Positions 7,228 to 15,538 of a stretch of DNA of 64,000 bases are shown piece by piece. A program made the position numbers and the translations under genes. The stretch is from Aureliella helgolandensis (GTDB lineage: Bacteria; Planctomycetota; Planctomycetia; Pirellulales; Pirellulaceae). The stretch covers positions 3,968,001 to 4,032,000 of the forward strand of contig NZ_CP036298.1 in NCBI RefSeq assembly GCF_007752135.1, in the 5' to 3' direction. Every line of letters starts with the position of its first letter. The first letter of the stretch is position 1. The notes under the pieces were generated by a model. That model searched no databases. It worked only from the letters and a program-made list of their open reading frames with translations, and had not been told where the DNA came from.

Positions 7228-8689
7228 GTCCCTTGCGTTGTTAAAACTGTTGGTGGTCTCGCTGGCTAAAGGGTACTGGAAAAGGTCTTTAGGATCAAAC
7301 AGGTGGTGGAACTAAAGTGATGGGGCCCGTGCCGTCGCCGGAGCCGTAGGCGACGGCACGGGCCCCGACGGCGGCTTTGTTGGTGTAGCCGCGTGTTCTC
7401 TCGCTAGGGCGGCAATCAGCTTAGGTAGTTCCTTGTGGCCGCTGATTCGATGGAACCCCTTTTCGGCCTCAAGCAGTGCGTAGGACAGCCAGCGACTCGC
7501 CTGATCCGTGTCGGCTCGGAATCGTGTTACACGCCCCAAGCGGCGACGCGTGTTCAGGAAGGAGTTCTCAATCGCGTTGGTACTTAGCAGTGAACGATGG
7601 AGCGTGTTTGGCACTTCGAGTCGGTGTAGGGCTAGCAGGTCCTCACCGGCCTCATGAAGGCTCTTAAACGCTTCGGCATTGAGAGGCTCAAGGAATGCCT
7701 CTAGCTCGCCGACGACCTCTTGTGCGGCGGTATAACCCTGCACGCTACGGAGTCGTCTAAACAGCCGAGCGAGTTCACCCGTATGACGCTTCGATAGCTT
7801 GCCACGAATGTTGCGTTCCTTGTGAACTAAGCAGCGTTGGATGACCGAGTCGGGGAAGTGCTCCTTGACCGCTTTGCGAAGCACATCGCTGCCATCCAGG
7901 ACTGCCAGTAATCGCTGCGAGCAAGTAAAGCCGCGACGGGCCAAGCGAGCCAGCAATTCATTGGATACAACGGCATTTTCACTACTGCCCAGCGCAAAGT
8001 CGAGCACATGCTTGCAGCCTTCAGAATCAATACCGAGAGCAACCACTGCCGTCTGGTCTGAGCTTAGCCGGATACCATCGAGCATCAGAATGCACCACGT
8101 ATGCCCCGACAGATCACGGCTGCGTAGCTCGTCGATCAATCGTGTTCCCGCCTCTTGCCATAGACGCGAGACGCTCGAGCGGCTTACGCCTGGCGACTTC
8201 GGCTTCACCACAGACATCTGACGAGTGCTTACCCCAGACATCAACGCTTGAATTACAGCCTTCTCCAGCTGCTCAGGATCGTTGGCGGCAGCGTAGCTGA
8301 TCAGCTCCACTTCGCGGCTTCCCCCCGCCTCCTGACGCTCGCGAACTCGCGGACGCGTCACCGACTCCCGTTCACCTTCGACCAAGATGCGTCCCGCGGC
8401 GCTACCAGCTCGATAGGTCCGACAATCGCTCGGGGCGTGCTTTGGGCCGCACAGTTCAGCCACTTCGGCAGCCATTACCTCACAGGCCATCTTCACGATC
8501 GAGCCCCGTAAGAATTCGCGAAACACTTCGCCAACTTCAGCGTTCGAAACTTGCCCAAGCTCGCGCAACAAACTAGATTCAGTCATGGTGGTCTCCCCGT
8601 CGGCGGTAACCGACGTAAATTGGAAAATGCAGAAGGCAATATATTGCCTTCTGGGAGACCACCTTTCAACTTTTAACAACGATTGGGAC
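7228..8689 (-). mobile_element. IS256-family insertion sequence
   Basis: An element of about 1.46 kb bounded by imperfect terminal inverted repeats. The left end (7228-7260) and the reverse complement of the right end (8655-8689) both start GTCCC, share CGTTGTTAAAA after three variable bases, and end in GGTGGTCTC, with a two-base length difference between the last two blocks. A 12-bp direct repeat, AAGCTTCGGGGG, lies just outside both ends (7214-7225 and 8696-8707). It is longer than the 8-9 bp duplication usual for this family and not perfectly flush, so exact borders are uncertain. The element contains one intact transposase gene and seems recently active. Confidence 0.85.
7312..8586 (-). 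CDS. IS256-family (mutator-type) transposase
   Basis: DDE transposase of 424 residues that moves the surrounding IS by cut-and-paste or copy-out chemistry. The catalytic triad is visible: D in CILMLDGIRL, D in LAVLDGSDVLRKA, and E in STNAIENSFLNTRRRLGR. The motif CLVHKERN lies between the second D and E, as in other family members. The length agrees with the family. The start ATG 8586 follows GGAGACCACC; upstream in-frame codons belong to the IS leader. The C-terminus carries a Pro/Ala-rich tail. The frame is intact. A decayed relative lies at 43371-43758. Confidence 0.93.
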   Translation of the reverse strand: MTESSLLRELGQVSNAEVGEVFREFLRGSIVKMACEVMAAEVAELCGPKHAPSDCRTYRAGSAAGRILVEGERESVTRPRVRERQEAGGSREVELISYAAANDPEQLEKAVIQALMSGVSTRQMSVVKPKSPGVSRSSVSRLWQEAGTRLIDELRSRDLSGHTWCILMLDGIRLSSDQTAVVALGIDSEGCKHVLDFALGSSENAVVSNELLARLARRGFTCSQRLLAVLDGSDVLRKAVKEHFPDSVIQRCLVHKERNIRGKLSKRHTGELARLFRRLRSVQGYTAAQEVVGELEAFLEPLNAEAFKSLHEAGEDLLALHRLEVPNTLHRSLLSTNAIENSFLNTRRRLGRVTRFRADTDQASRWLSYALLEAEKGFHRISGHKELPKLIAALAREHAATPTKPPSGPVPSPTAPATARAPSL

Positions 8690-8707
8690 GCTTCCAAGCT
8701 TCGGGGG

Positions 8708-9207
8708 CATACTGCGAGCGGTAACTTGCCACTACAGACATAATCCCTAGATGCACATGCCTATTCGGTTGTTCAACATGCAAGCAGTAGCGTTCAGCAA
8801 ACCCTTCTGAATACATCCCGGGTTTTACGGCATCAAGAACATTCACAACCTCCACTGGAACAATGTGATGCCACATGAGATCAACTACATGCGCAGTAAG
8901 GATACTAGTACTGAACAGACAGGAATTACAGCGCAACGAATACTCGTTGGGAGCACAGTACCTTCTGACTACCAGATGGAATTTCGTGGAGCAACACGAA
9001 ACGCATGGATCAAAGGATTGGGAGCACACCGCCAATTTCCAGCAACTCTCCCTCACAACTGATTCGACCATATACAAATCCATAGCGGTCTCGCTGACTT
9101 AGGTCGTATTTCATTTGGCTACCCTGATCCCCTGAAATTACTCGCAGCCCAAGCGAACAATACGGTAATAGGTTCAGAGGCAGTATAACATCAAGCGAGG
9201 ACCAGCC
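8708..9207. other. Intergenic stretch right of the IS
   Basis: No gene that I can support. A minus-strand frame (9083-8708) is open but has atypical composition and no ribosome site. GCGAGGA at 9195-9201 is the ribosome-binding site of the next gene, and the promoter of that gene must lie here. Confidence 0.4.
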
Positions 9208-12200
9208 GTGCCAACTCTCCGACAACTCTATGGGCCAACTCTAAGCTCACCGGGAGAAGCAGTTGATCGGATGCAGTTCAGCATCGATTCAATTTTAAGA
9301 CAACCGAATCTCCCCGAAACAAACCATAAACTGAAGGAAGCAACCAACTCCACGGTTGGTGGTGGTCTTGCTGCTGCTGGAAACATTTTGGATCTTCCTG
9401 GTTCAAGTGTGCGGGATGTCCTTGCATTCCAAAATCCACTCGATCAATGGCTAACACCAACAAGCCATGAGAACCGGACTACCGGGCGCGATCTGGCAAG
9501 AAACTTTGGCCTAGCAAATAAGGGCAAGGATACCTACGCCAACTTCTTCGGTGGCCTGGGTGCTGAGGTGCTGCTTGACCCGTTGACTTACACCGGTGTT
9601 GGCCTGCTCACCAAGGGAGGCAAGGCGCTCGATGCTGCTGGATTGGCTGGACGCAACGTAACCAAGACGGCAAACAAGCTGGCAACAGAGACGGCCAAGA
9701 AGTCTGGCAACGTCATGACTAAGGAGCTTGGCAAGGCTGGTGCGCGTATGCGCATGACTCCACGGCAAGTGATTGAATCGGCTGACGACTCGCTCAAGGC
9801 TAAGTCTGCTTGGCTCAAGACTCGTGGACAACTCACCGACAAGATGGTTGCCGATGCTGGGGATGACAGCGCAAGCCTCGTTGAAGGCCTGTGGGACAAC
9901 ATTGCCAACCCTGACAAAGGCGCTGTTGATGAACTGCTGGACAAGCCTCTACAGTCCATCGCTTCATTCCGCATTCCAGGCTTGATGCCCGAAGCAAAGG
10001 AACTCGTACCCAAGGACTCCGGTGAGAGTGCGCTAAGGAAGTTCGTAGACAAGAACTCAGCCAAGGCACCAGACGGTACGCTGCCTCCAATTGGAAGCCA
10101 GCCAGCACCACCACCCCTGCCCGGCACGCCAACTCAGCCAGTAGGCGACACGGTGACGCGTACCCCGTTGGCGGGGCAAGGGCTGGGAGGTAAGGCGAAG
10201 GAATTCCTACAGGGAGGTGGGCAAAAGATCTCTGAATTTGCTAAGTCGATTGGCAAGTTTAGCAAGGATTGGAAGTCTCAGCTGCCTGAAGACCTGGCTG
10301 TCTCGGTGGGCGATGCGATTGACAATGGAACTAGCACGGTCATGGCGGTTCCTGCGGTTGAGAATGTGGTTGCACTGTTCAACCCGTACGTGCGCGGTGG
10401 TGCTACCAAGATGCAACGCGAGGTTGGTAGGGATATCACTGAGTCACTCGACCAAGCTACGGAAGGGTATCGCGAAACGCTGCTGCCTGTGATTCGCAAA
10501 TTCGAAGAGAGCAAGATTCTTGACGAGCCAAGCATGCTGAATGCTGGGCTGAGCAAAGAGCAGGCTGCTTCGAAGATGAACGACTACGATAGGCAGATGC
10601 GAAACTACCTGGAGAACTACGACCCCAAGAACGGTCGCACCGGGACGGTCCTGCCAAGTGAGCTCAAGCCGCTAGAGGGTGAGCTACGCAGTGTTCGCAA
10701 GATGATGGATGACATCATTGACTTCGAGAAGGAGTCGGGCCTAGACACGCGGTTCCTGGACGACGAGTTCGTTTCATACCTAGCGCGGTATCGTCGAGAC
10801 CCGGCCAAGGCATACGGGCACAACCCAACGGTTGGCCCTGTAGTTGAGGCATCCCACCCATCCATGAAGCAACGCGAGTACCGCGACATGCCTGGAGGCG
10901 TGGCTGTGCTTCAAGAGGCGTCAGTCGATCCGGTTATCTCGGGGATTCTGCATCGCAACCCGGTAGTTAAGAATCGTCTGGACACTGGGGACATCGCTGA
11001 TCTTCGCCAGTATGTGGCGCAGAAATACGGCGACCGAATTGACGCTGACTTTGACCCAACGCAACCGATGAAGGATAGTGACACCCGATTCGATGCGTTC
11101 ATTCGCAGTGCTGCCAAGTGGGACAGATCCTACGCAGACAACCAGACCCCTATGTTTGGTCGCAACTTTGTGGCGGATACAATGCGACGGCTGGAAGACG
11201 GCTTGCGTGTTGGCTTCGTAGCAAGGCAGGCACAAACAATTTTGGGCAAGTCTGCTATCCCTACCGACGTGACAACCATTGAGGTTGGCAAGCGGGTGGG
11301 GAATGCTGCGCGAGCTGGAAACATCGCAAGCCCGGCAGATGCTAGGGCCGTTGCTGGTGAGGTTCCTCAGGCGTACACGATCAAGAAGGTTCTCGAAGAC
11401 CTGGAGCTCAATACTCCCAAGGCACGGCTGAACACAATCAACAACATGGACGAGCCTGCGCAAGCCATGTTCGACGACATGGTGCAGAGGCGAAGTGCTG
11501 AAGTCTTTGATGAGCTTGCCGAGAACATCACTGAAGGTGCGGACGAGGTAAAGACTATCCGGCTTATGAGCGGTGGTAAACCTGCCGAGTTCTACCTGAG
11601 CGAAGATGGCGACATTATTCGCAAGTCTAGCAAGACGGTTCGGGATAAGTCAGAAGGCGCCAAGAAGGGGGCTACCCAGCAAGTTGATCAAGTCGACGAG
11701 ATACCGATCGACGAATTTGAGGATGTGATTCGTGAGAATGTTTCACCCGACTTCCTGGATAAGTTCGGTGTCGATGGCGATACGCACCTTGCGTTGACAC
11801 GCCGCATGAAACCGTTCAGCAGTCCCGATGAAGTGGGATACTTTGCCAAGGGAATGCACCGGTTCATGAACGTCTTCCGTTCTGGACTTACCGCACCATG
11901 GCCAGCGTTCCACGCTAGAAACCTTTTGTCTGGGCAAGTTCACAATGCAATGGTTGGCGCCAAGGATCCAACCGGTAAGGGACCGATGGCATACTTCAAA
12001 CCTCTGAAGGAAGCCTACGACCTGCGCAATGGTGAACCGATCAAGGGTATTGCCGAGGACATTCCATCGTTTAAGGGGATGACCGACGAGGAAGCAACTG
12101 CCAAGATAGCAGACCTTGCATTCATCTATGGTCTGGTGGGTGACAAGATGGGGCTGGCCGCTGAGCATATCGGCGATAGTCACCAAGCTATGCGGAGTCA

Positions 12201-13401
12201 GGTCCCAGGGCTCAACCGGGAAGTGAATCCAATCAAGCTGAAGTTCTCTCCAGCGCCGCCAAACACAAGCTTTTTCGACAGGTGGTTGAACCCCTTTGCC
12301 GTCAAGGATGGTGTCTCTGGTGGGGCTGAGGGAGTGGCCAAGGTTAATGATGACCTGTGGATGCCTGCACGGCTCGGTAGAGACCTTTCGTCGTTCGTTG
12401 AGGATCTCAATCGCCTAAGCCCGTTCATCGCTTACATGAAGCAGGGGATGAGCCCAGCCAAGGCGGCTCAGTTGGTCAAGAAGAATCAGGTTGACTACTC
12501 GCGGCTGAGTGCGTTCGAGCGTAACACCGCGCGGAGTGCAATTCCGTTCTACACGTTCTCCTCTCGCATGCTGCCTGTCGTCTTGGAAGAGTTGATCACG
12601 AGTCCTGGTGGACCGATGGCTCAAACGGTTCGGGCTATCAATCGTGCAAGGGCGCCTGAGGACAGCATCCCGGAACACATCGCAAGTACTGCGGCCATTC
12701 CCCTGGGAACCAAGAGCGATGGGAGCAAGAGCTACCTGACTGGTTTCGGATTGGCCTTTGAGGATAGCCTAAACCTCGCCAATGGCTTGCTGCGAATGAA
12801 CCCGGTTGAAACTGCGAAGGAGATAGCAGGACGCTCCAGCCCGTTTATCAAGGGGCCTGCTGAGGCTATCTTCGGTCGATCGTTATTCTTTGATGGTCCG
12901 TTCGGTGGTAGGGAACTTGAGGACATGGATCCAACCATTGGGCGAACAATGTCCAACGTGCGTGACATTGCTACCGGCGCGAACACGCGGGACGTTGATC
13001 CGTTCATCAGCCAAGGATTTGAGCATGCGTTTTCGAATAGCCCGTTGTCTCGCCTTGGAACCACGGCGCGAACACTCACCGACAAGCGCAAGTGGGAACG
13101 TCCCCAAGACTTGGCAATGAATCTCCTTACCGGGATGCGTGTCAGCGACGTGTCTCCCGATGCACAAGACGCTATCTACCGCGAGAGACTAGCCAGAAGC
13201 CTCAAGGATATGGGAGGCAGGACATTCTCCAGGCCTTACATCTCTGACGCCAGAGAAGAGGCAATGAGCCCTGAGGAACTGGCTGCTGCTGAAGAGGTGC
13301 TCAACGAACTGGGTGTGATCGACAAGCGATTCAAGGCACGCCGTGAGGTGCGGGAAGCAGAAGAGGCGGGGCGAAGCATTCAGGCAGCACTTGGTCGTTA
13401 A
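9208..13401 (+). CDS. Giant phage-type protein (internal virion/ejection-like or large polyvalent protein)
   Basis: Protein of 1397 residues starting at GTG 9208 with GCGAGGA seven bases upstream. The N-terminal region has Gly/Ala-rich, weakly hydrophobic stretches (TVGGGLAAAGNILDLPG and ANFFGGLGAEVLLDP). A proline-rich linker (QPAPPPLPGTPTQP) sits near residue 300. The body is long and helical. The C-terminal third has the pattern seen in large phage proteins: WPAFHARNLLSGQ near residue 910, and later AFERNTARSAIPFYTFSSRMLP. Such proteins are ejected with DNA or act as polyvalent proteins during entry. No capsid, terminase or tail genes are present nearby, which is odd for a virion protein. 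A copy of the dispersed 23-bp repeat is embedded in the gene at 10144. The family call is by resemblance only. Confidence 0.5.
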   Translation: MPTLRQLYGPTLSSPGEAVDRMQFSIDSILRQPNLPETNHKLKEATNSTVGGGLAAAGNILDLPGSSVRDVLAFQNPLDQWLTPTSHENRTTGRDLARNFGLANKGKDTYANFFGGLGAEVLLDPLTYTGVGLLTKGGKALDAAGLAGRNVTKTANKLATETAKKSGNVMTKELGKAGARMRMTPRQVIESADDSLKAKSAWLKTRGQLTDKMVADAGDDSASLVEGLWDNIANPDKGAVDELLDKPLQSIASFRIPGLMPEAKELVPKDSGESALRKFVDKNSAKAPDGTLPPIGSQPAPPPLPGTPTQPVGDTVTRTPLAGQGLGGKAKEFLQGGGQKISEFAKSIGKFSKDWKSQLPEDLAVSVGDAIDNGTSTVMAVPAVENVVALFNPYVRGGATKMQREVGRDITESLDQATEGYRETLLPVIRKFEESKILDEPSMLNAGLSKEQAASKMNDYDRQMRNYLENYDPKNGRTGTVLPSELKPLEGELRSVRKMMDDIIDFEKESGLDTRFLDDEFVSYLARYRRDPAKAYGHNPTVGPVVEASHPSMKQREYRDMPGGVAVLQEASVDPVISGILHRNPVVKNRLDTGDIADLRQYVAQKYGDRIDADFDPTQPMKDSDTRFDAFIRSAAKWDRSYADNQTPMFGRNFVADTMRRLEDGLRVGFVARQAQTILGKSAIPTDVTTIEVGKRVGNAARAGNIASPADARAVAGEVPQAYTIKKVLEDLELNTPKARLNTINNMDEPAQAMFDDMVQRRSAEVFDELAENITEGADEVKTIRLMSGGKPAEFYLSEDGDIIRKSSKTVRDKSEGAKKGATQQVDQVDEIPIDEFEDVIRENVSPDFLDKFGVDGDTHLALTRRMKPFSSPDEVGYFAKGMHRFMNVFRSGLTAPWPAFHARNLLSGQVHNAMVGAKDPTGKGPMAYFKPLKEAYDLRNGEPIKGIAEDIPSFKGMTDEEATAKIADLAFIYGLVGDKMGLAAEHIGDSHQAMRSQVPGLNREVNPIKLKFSPAPPNTSFFDRWLNPFAVKDGVSGGAEGVAKVNDDLWMPARLGRDLSSFVEDLNRLSPFIAYMKQGMSPAKAAQLVKKNQVDYSRLSAFERNTARSAIPFYTFSSRMLPVVLEELITSPGGPMAQTVRAINRARAPEDSIPEHIASTAAIPLGTKSDGSKSYLTGFGLAFEDSLNLANGLLRMNPVETAKEIAGRSSPFIKGPAEAIFGRSLFFDGPFGGRELEDMDPTIGRTMSNVRDIATGANTRDVDPFISQGFEHAFSNSPLSRLGTTARTLTDKRKWERPQDLAMNLLTGMRVSDVSPDAQDAIYRERLARSLKDMGGRTFSRPYISDAREEAMSPEELAAAEEVLNELGVIDKRFKARREVREAEEAGRSIQAALGR
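10144..10166 (+). repeat. Dispersed 23-bp repeat, copy inside the giant gene
   Basis: Its reverse complement is identical over all 23 bases to 13558-13580; the core on the minus strand reads ACGCGTCACCGTGTCGCC. It encodes the VGDTVTRTP part of the proline-rich linker, a position that tolerates insertion. Confidence 0.7.
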
Positions 13402-13450
13402 CACATCACCAGTCGCTAATGGGCGTTTTTAGGCTAAAACTACCACTGAT

Positions 13451-13472
13451 GGGGTGCGCGTCACCGTGTCGC
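13451..13472 (-). repeat. Dispersed 23-bp repeat, copy 2
   Basis: Differs from the copy at 13558 at one of 22 positions (GGGGTG in place of GGGGTA). Same orientation as that copy and 107 bp from it. Confidence 0.7.
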
Positions 13473-13557
13473 ATTGGTCGCAAACGCTCGTAGCATGAAA
13501 GGGAAAGGGAAAAGGAATGCGGGTACTCATATGACGTCCGGATTTAGTAGCCATTGC

Positions 13558-13580
13558 GGGGTACGCGTCACCGTGTCGCC
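13558..13580 (-). repeat. Dispersed 23-bp repeat, copy 3
   Basis: Perfect match, inverted, to 10144-10166. It lies 20 bp from the stop of the clamp-like gene. Confidence 0.7.
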
Positions 13581-13599
13581 TGCTGCTACATTGGATTGG

Positions 13600-14655
13600 C
13601 TATTGGCTAGCAGCTTTAATTGATAAGGTTGACGGTCCGCACTTAATAGACTCTTGCTCCAGGAGAATCATGTTAAAAAACGGCTCGCCTAAAGCTAGCA
13701 TCTTCCGAGTTTCGCTGATTGGTAGTCCTGGGATTCGCGGAAGCCTGGCACCTCGCGCCGGAATTGTGGCGGTGGTCTTACCTGCGGTGAGCTTGATCGA
13801 TCTGGCTCGGGTTGTGGTTCCAGACACCACAACCCGAGCAACCTTACCATCTGCTGCGTCAAAGCCAGAGAGTGCTACTGCTAAGTCCTCCGGATCAAGT
13901 ATTACGGCTGACGGGCTGAAGGGCTTCTCAACCGCACGCCGTGAGCCTCCCTGCAGGACTTCAAGCACTGACTTCCCTGTGATAGTTTGGGGCTCCTGAG
14001 TCTGGGCCGTTGCTCCAACGAACTGCAACGCATTGCCATTTGCCTTCAGCTCGCAGTCAGCGCAAGACACAACCGTCCAGCAACCTTTTCCAAGTAGCTT
14101 GATAGCAATACGACACTCCCTTGGCGTCAGCGCCAGCGTCTTGTCTTGCCGTGAATTCCCCAGCGAGCCGACTGTATCGAAATCACCACGACGCACAGAA
14201 AATCCGCTAGATTCAAGACTAATCGAGATATCTCCCTTGCCGCAGGCGAGTGCCATCTCAAGCGCCTTCGAAAGCTTTTCGGCTTCAGTCGTGAGCGTTG
14301 CAGCCTGCCGCTTCCTTCGCTCCGCACCCGCCGAGTGAGGCACTTGCGCAAGTTTCAGAATGCTTGGCACCAGACGTAACGTCGCCTCCTCGCCTACCTC
14401 AGCTCCATTCACGGCGACTCGCAGCAGATCAGGGATTTTAGTTTTGATTCGGGAGAGTAGTAGACCCGCTTGCCAGTCACAGGTAAAGGCTCCCGGAATA
14501 CCGACCTTACTCGGGATCGACTGGACCGCAATGACATTTGAGAGCTTGTGCTTTACGAGCGTTCCGCGTTCATCTGCAGTGACTTCGGCGCGGGCCTGCT
14601 TCCCGCAAACTGCAATGGCTTTCCCAAGTAGCCCCACGTCAACTGTGACTTCCAC
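13600..14655 (-). CDS. Unknown protein, possibly sliding-clamp-like
   Basis: Protein of 351 residues, close to the 360-380 of bacterial DNA polymerase III beta clamps. It starts at GTG 14655 with AAGGAGACGGC just upstream. I see a repeated layout in which a beta strand is followed by a helix: VDVGLLGKAIAVC (residue 5 on), LTTEAEKLSKALEMAL (about 120), LTPRECRIAIKLLGKG (about 180) and LDPEDLAVALSGF (about 255). Each is followed by strands such as CELKANGNALQFVGA. This resembles the repeating half-domains of a processivity clamp. If so, it would pair with the polymerase-like protein of the same element. No sequence signature proves it; treat as unknown with a testable fold idea. Confidence 0.35.
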   Translation of the reverse strand: MEVTVDVGLLGKAIAVCGKQARAEVTADERGTLVKHKLSNVIAVQSIPSKVGIPGAFTCDWQAGLLLSRIKTKIPDLLRVAVNGAEVGEEATLRLVPSILKLAQVPHSAGAERRKRQAATLTTEAEKLSKALEMALACGKGDISISLESSGFSVRRGDFDTVGSLGNSRQDKTLALTPRECRIAIKLLGKGCWTVVSCADCELKANGNALQFVGATAQTQEPQTITGKSVLEVLQGGSRRAVEKPFSPSAVILDPEDLAVALSGFDAADGKVARVVVSGTTTRARSIKLTAGKTTATIPARGARLPRIPGLPISETRKMLALGEPFFNMILLEQESIKCGPSTLSIKAASQ

Positions 14656-14782
14656 CGCCGTCTCCTTGTGTGTGCCTTCCCTCCAAATCCACTAACAGAG
14701 TATTCTCTGCGTGTCGGCACAAATTGTGCCCAGAGGCATCAAAAAGTATAACACGAAAAAATCCGGGCGAGGTAGATATGAT

Positions 14783-14822
14783 ATACGGAGGGGGCGGGCA
14801 GGGGACACCACCCCCTCCGTAT
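14783..14822. other. Strong GC-rich hairpin
   Basis: Perfect 12-bp arms ATACGGAGGGGG (14783-14794) and CCCCCTCCGTAT (14811-14822) enclose a 16-nt loop. Neither side has a T-run, so it is not a standard terminator. It lies between two minus-strand genes and could attenuate read-through, protect an mRNA end or serve as a protein-binding cruciform. Confidence 0.5.
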
Positions 14823-14843
14823 CAACAGCGATATTTTATGCGG

Positions 14844-15140
14844 CTAGGCGATACAGGTTCGCCATATGTTCAGCAGTTGCTCGCCAGTCAAGCTAGACTG
14901 CAGGTCGGCCCGGTTGTCTTCGAGTTCATCCACTCGCACAGCGACTCCAGTAACTCTCTGCAGTTCTACTTCCAGCCTGCAGCAAACTAAATCAATTGCT
15001 GCATCGCAACCACCAAACATTCGATGCGCCCAAAGCCAGAGGTCTCCAGCATCGGCAAAAGGGTTGCAGGCTTCTGCGGCGGAGAAGTGAGAAGCGATTA
15101 GCCTCTCAGGAGTAAGCAATACAGTTTCGTGATCGATCAT
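14844..15140 (-). CDS. Small protein of unknown function
   Basis: Acidic 98-residue protein, start ATG 15140 with AAGGA twelve bases upstream. It looks genuinely coding: balanced composition with ordered hydrophobic segments (WLWAHRMFGGCDAAIDLVCCRLEVELQRVTGVAVRVDELE). No domain recognised. It lies downstream of the two HTH genes on the same strand and upstream of the clamp-like gene, so it may be part of one rightward module of the element. Confidence 0.55.
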   Translation of the reverse strand: MIDHETVLLTPERLIASHFSAAEACNPFADAGDLWLWAHRMFGGCDAAIDLVCCRLEVELQRVTGVAVRVDELEDNRADLQSSLTGEQLLNIWRTCIA

Positions 15141-15185
15141 TCTGTGGGTCCTTATAGAACAAAAATAGTCGCAGCCGAGTGGCTG

Positions 15186-15437
15186 CTATGCACCAAACAT
15201 CTCAAGCATTGGGCATCTGCCGAGTTCTTCGAGTGGCTTTACTAGCCCAGGTGTTGCGTGGTAGTCCAAGTCCGATATGCAGTCCCTGTGTATGCGGAAC
15301 ACTCTTCTCGTTGGCGTGCCCACGTTCCTCGTCCTGGTCAGTGTTCCGTTGGCGCACCTTCGGATCACGGTATTGCACGAGACTCCGATCAGGTCTGCAA
15401 ATTCCTGAACGGTGTACCACTCTTTGTCTGATTCCAT
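15186..15437 (-). CDS. Excisionase-family HTH protein, duplicate A
   Basis: DNA-binding protein of 83 residues. The HTH starts at WYTVQEFADLIGVSCNTVIRRCA and is followed by a wing with NVGTPTRRVFRI. The last 27 residues (from YHATPGLVKPLEELG) form an extra tail not usual for excisionases. Start ATG 15437, ribosome site GAGGAG. It is about 85% identical to the gene immediately upstream (15539-15799), so the pair arose by tandem duplication. Probably a regulator or directionality factor of the element. Confidence 0.8.
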   Translation of the reverse strand: MESDKEWYTVQEFADLIGVSCNTVIRRCANGTLTRTRNVGTPTRRVFRIHRDCISDLDYHATPGLVKPLEELGRCPMLEMFGA

Positions 15438-15496
15438 CGCACATTCTCCTCTTTGATAGTTTGTGAATCACGATAGGTATAACACGCGACTGCACC

Positions 15497-15518
15497 GACG
15501 ACACGATGACGCGACCCC
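15497..15518 (+). repeat. Dispersed 23-bp repeat, diverged copy 4
   Basis: About 20 of 23 positions match the copy at 10144 with one base missing (GACACGATGACGCGACCCCC core). It sits between the duplicated HTH genes, in the promoter region of duplicate A. Confidence 0.55.
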
Positions 15519-15538
15519 CGGTAGTGGGGGTAGTGCTG

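Larger units (their letters stand above)
13402..13599. other. Non-coding gap with paired repeats
   Basis: No gene. The gap between convergent genes contains two copies of the dispersed repeat (13451 and 13558) about 107 bp apart, plus a segment at 13526-13554 that matches 3270-3298 inside the polymerase-like gene at 25 of 29 positions (CTCATATGACGTCCG shared exactly). The purine run near 13500-13515 (GGGAAAGGGAAAAGG) is also conspicuous. Such a repeat-rich site could be a replication origin or a partition site of the element. Confidence 0.4.

Noticed and set aside
8708-9083. Minus-strand frame with MWHHIVPVEVV suggestive of an HNH-like protein
   Set aside because: No full HNH motif, no ribosome site, and the frame runs into the IS end; coding is not supported.
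9511-13404. Several long minus-strand open frames opposite the 1397-residue gene
   Set aside because: They lack ribosome sites, have skewed composition (Ser/Arg/Cys-rich) and are explained as shadows of the plus-strand gene.
14783-14822. Rho-independent terminator
   Set aside because: The stem is strong, but neither strand has a T-run after it, so it is listed only as a hairpin.
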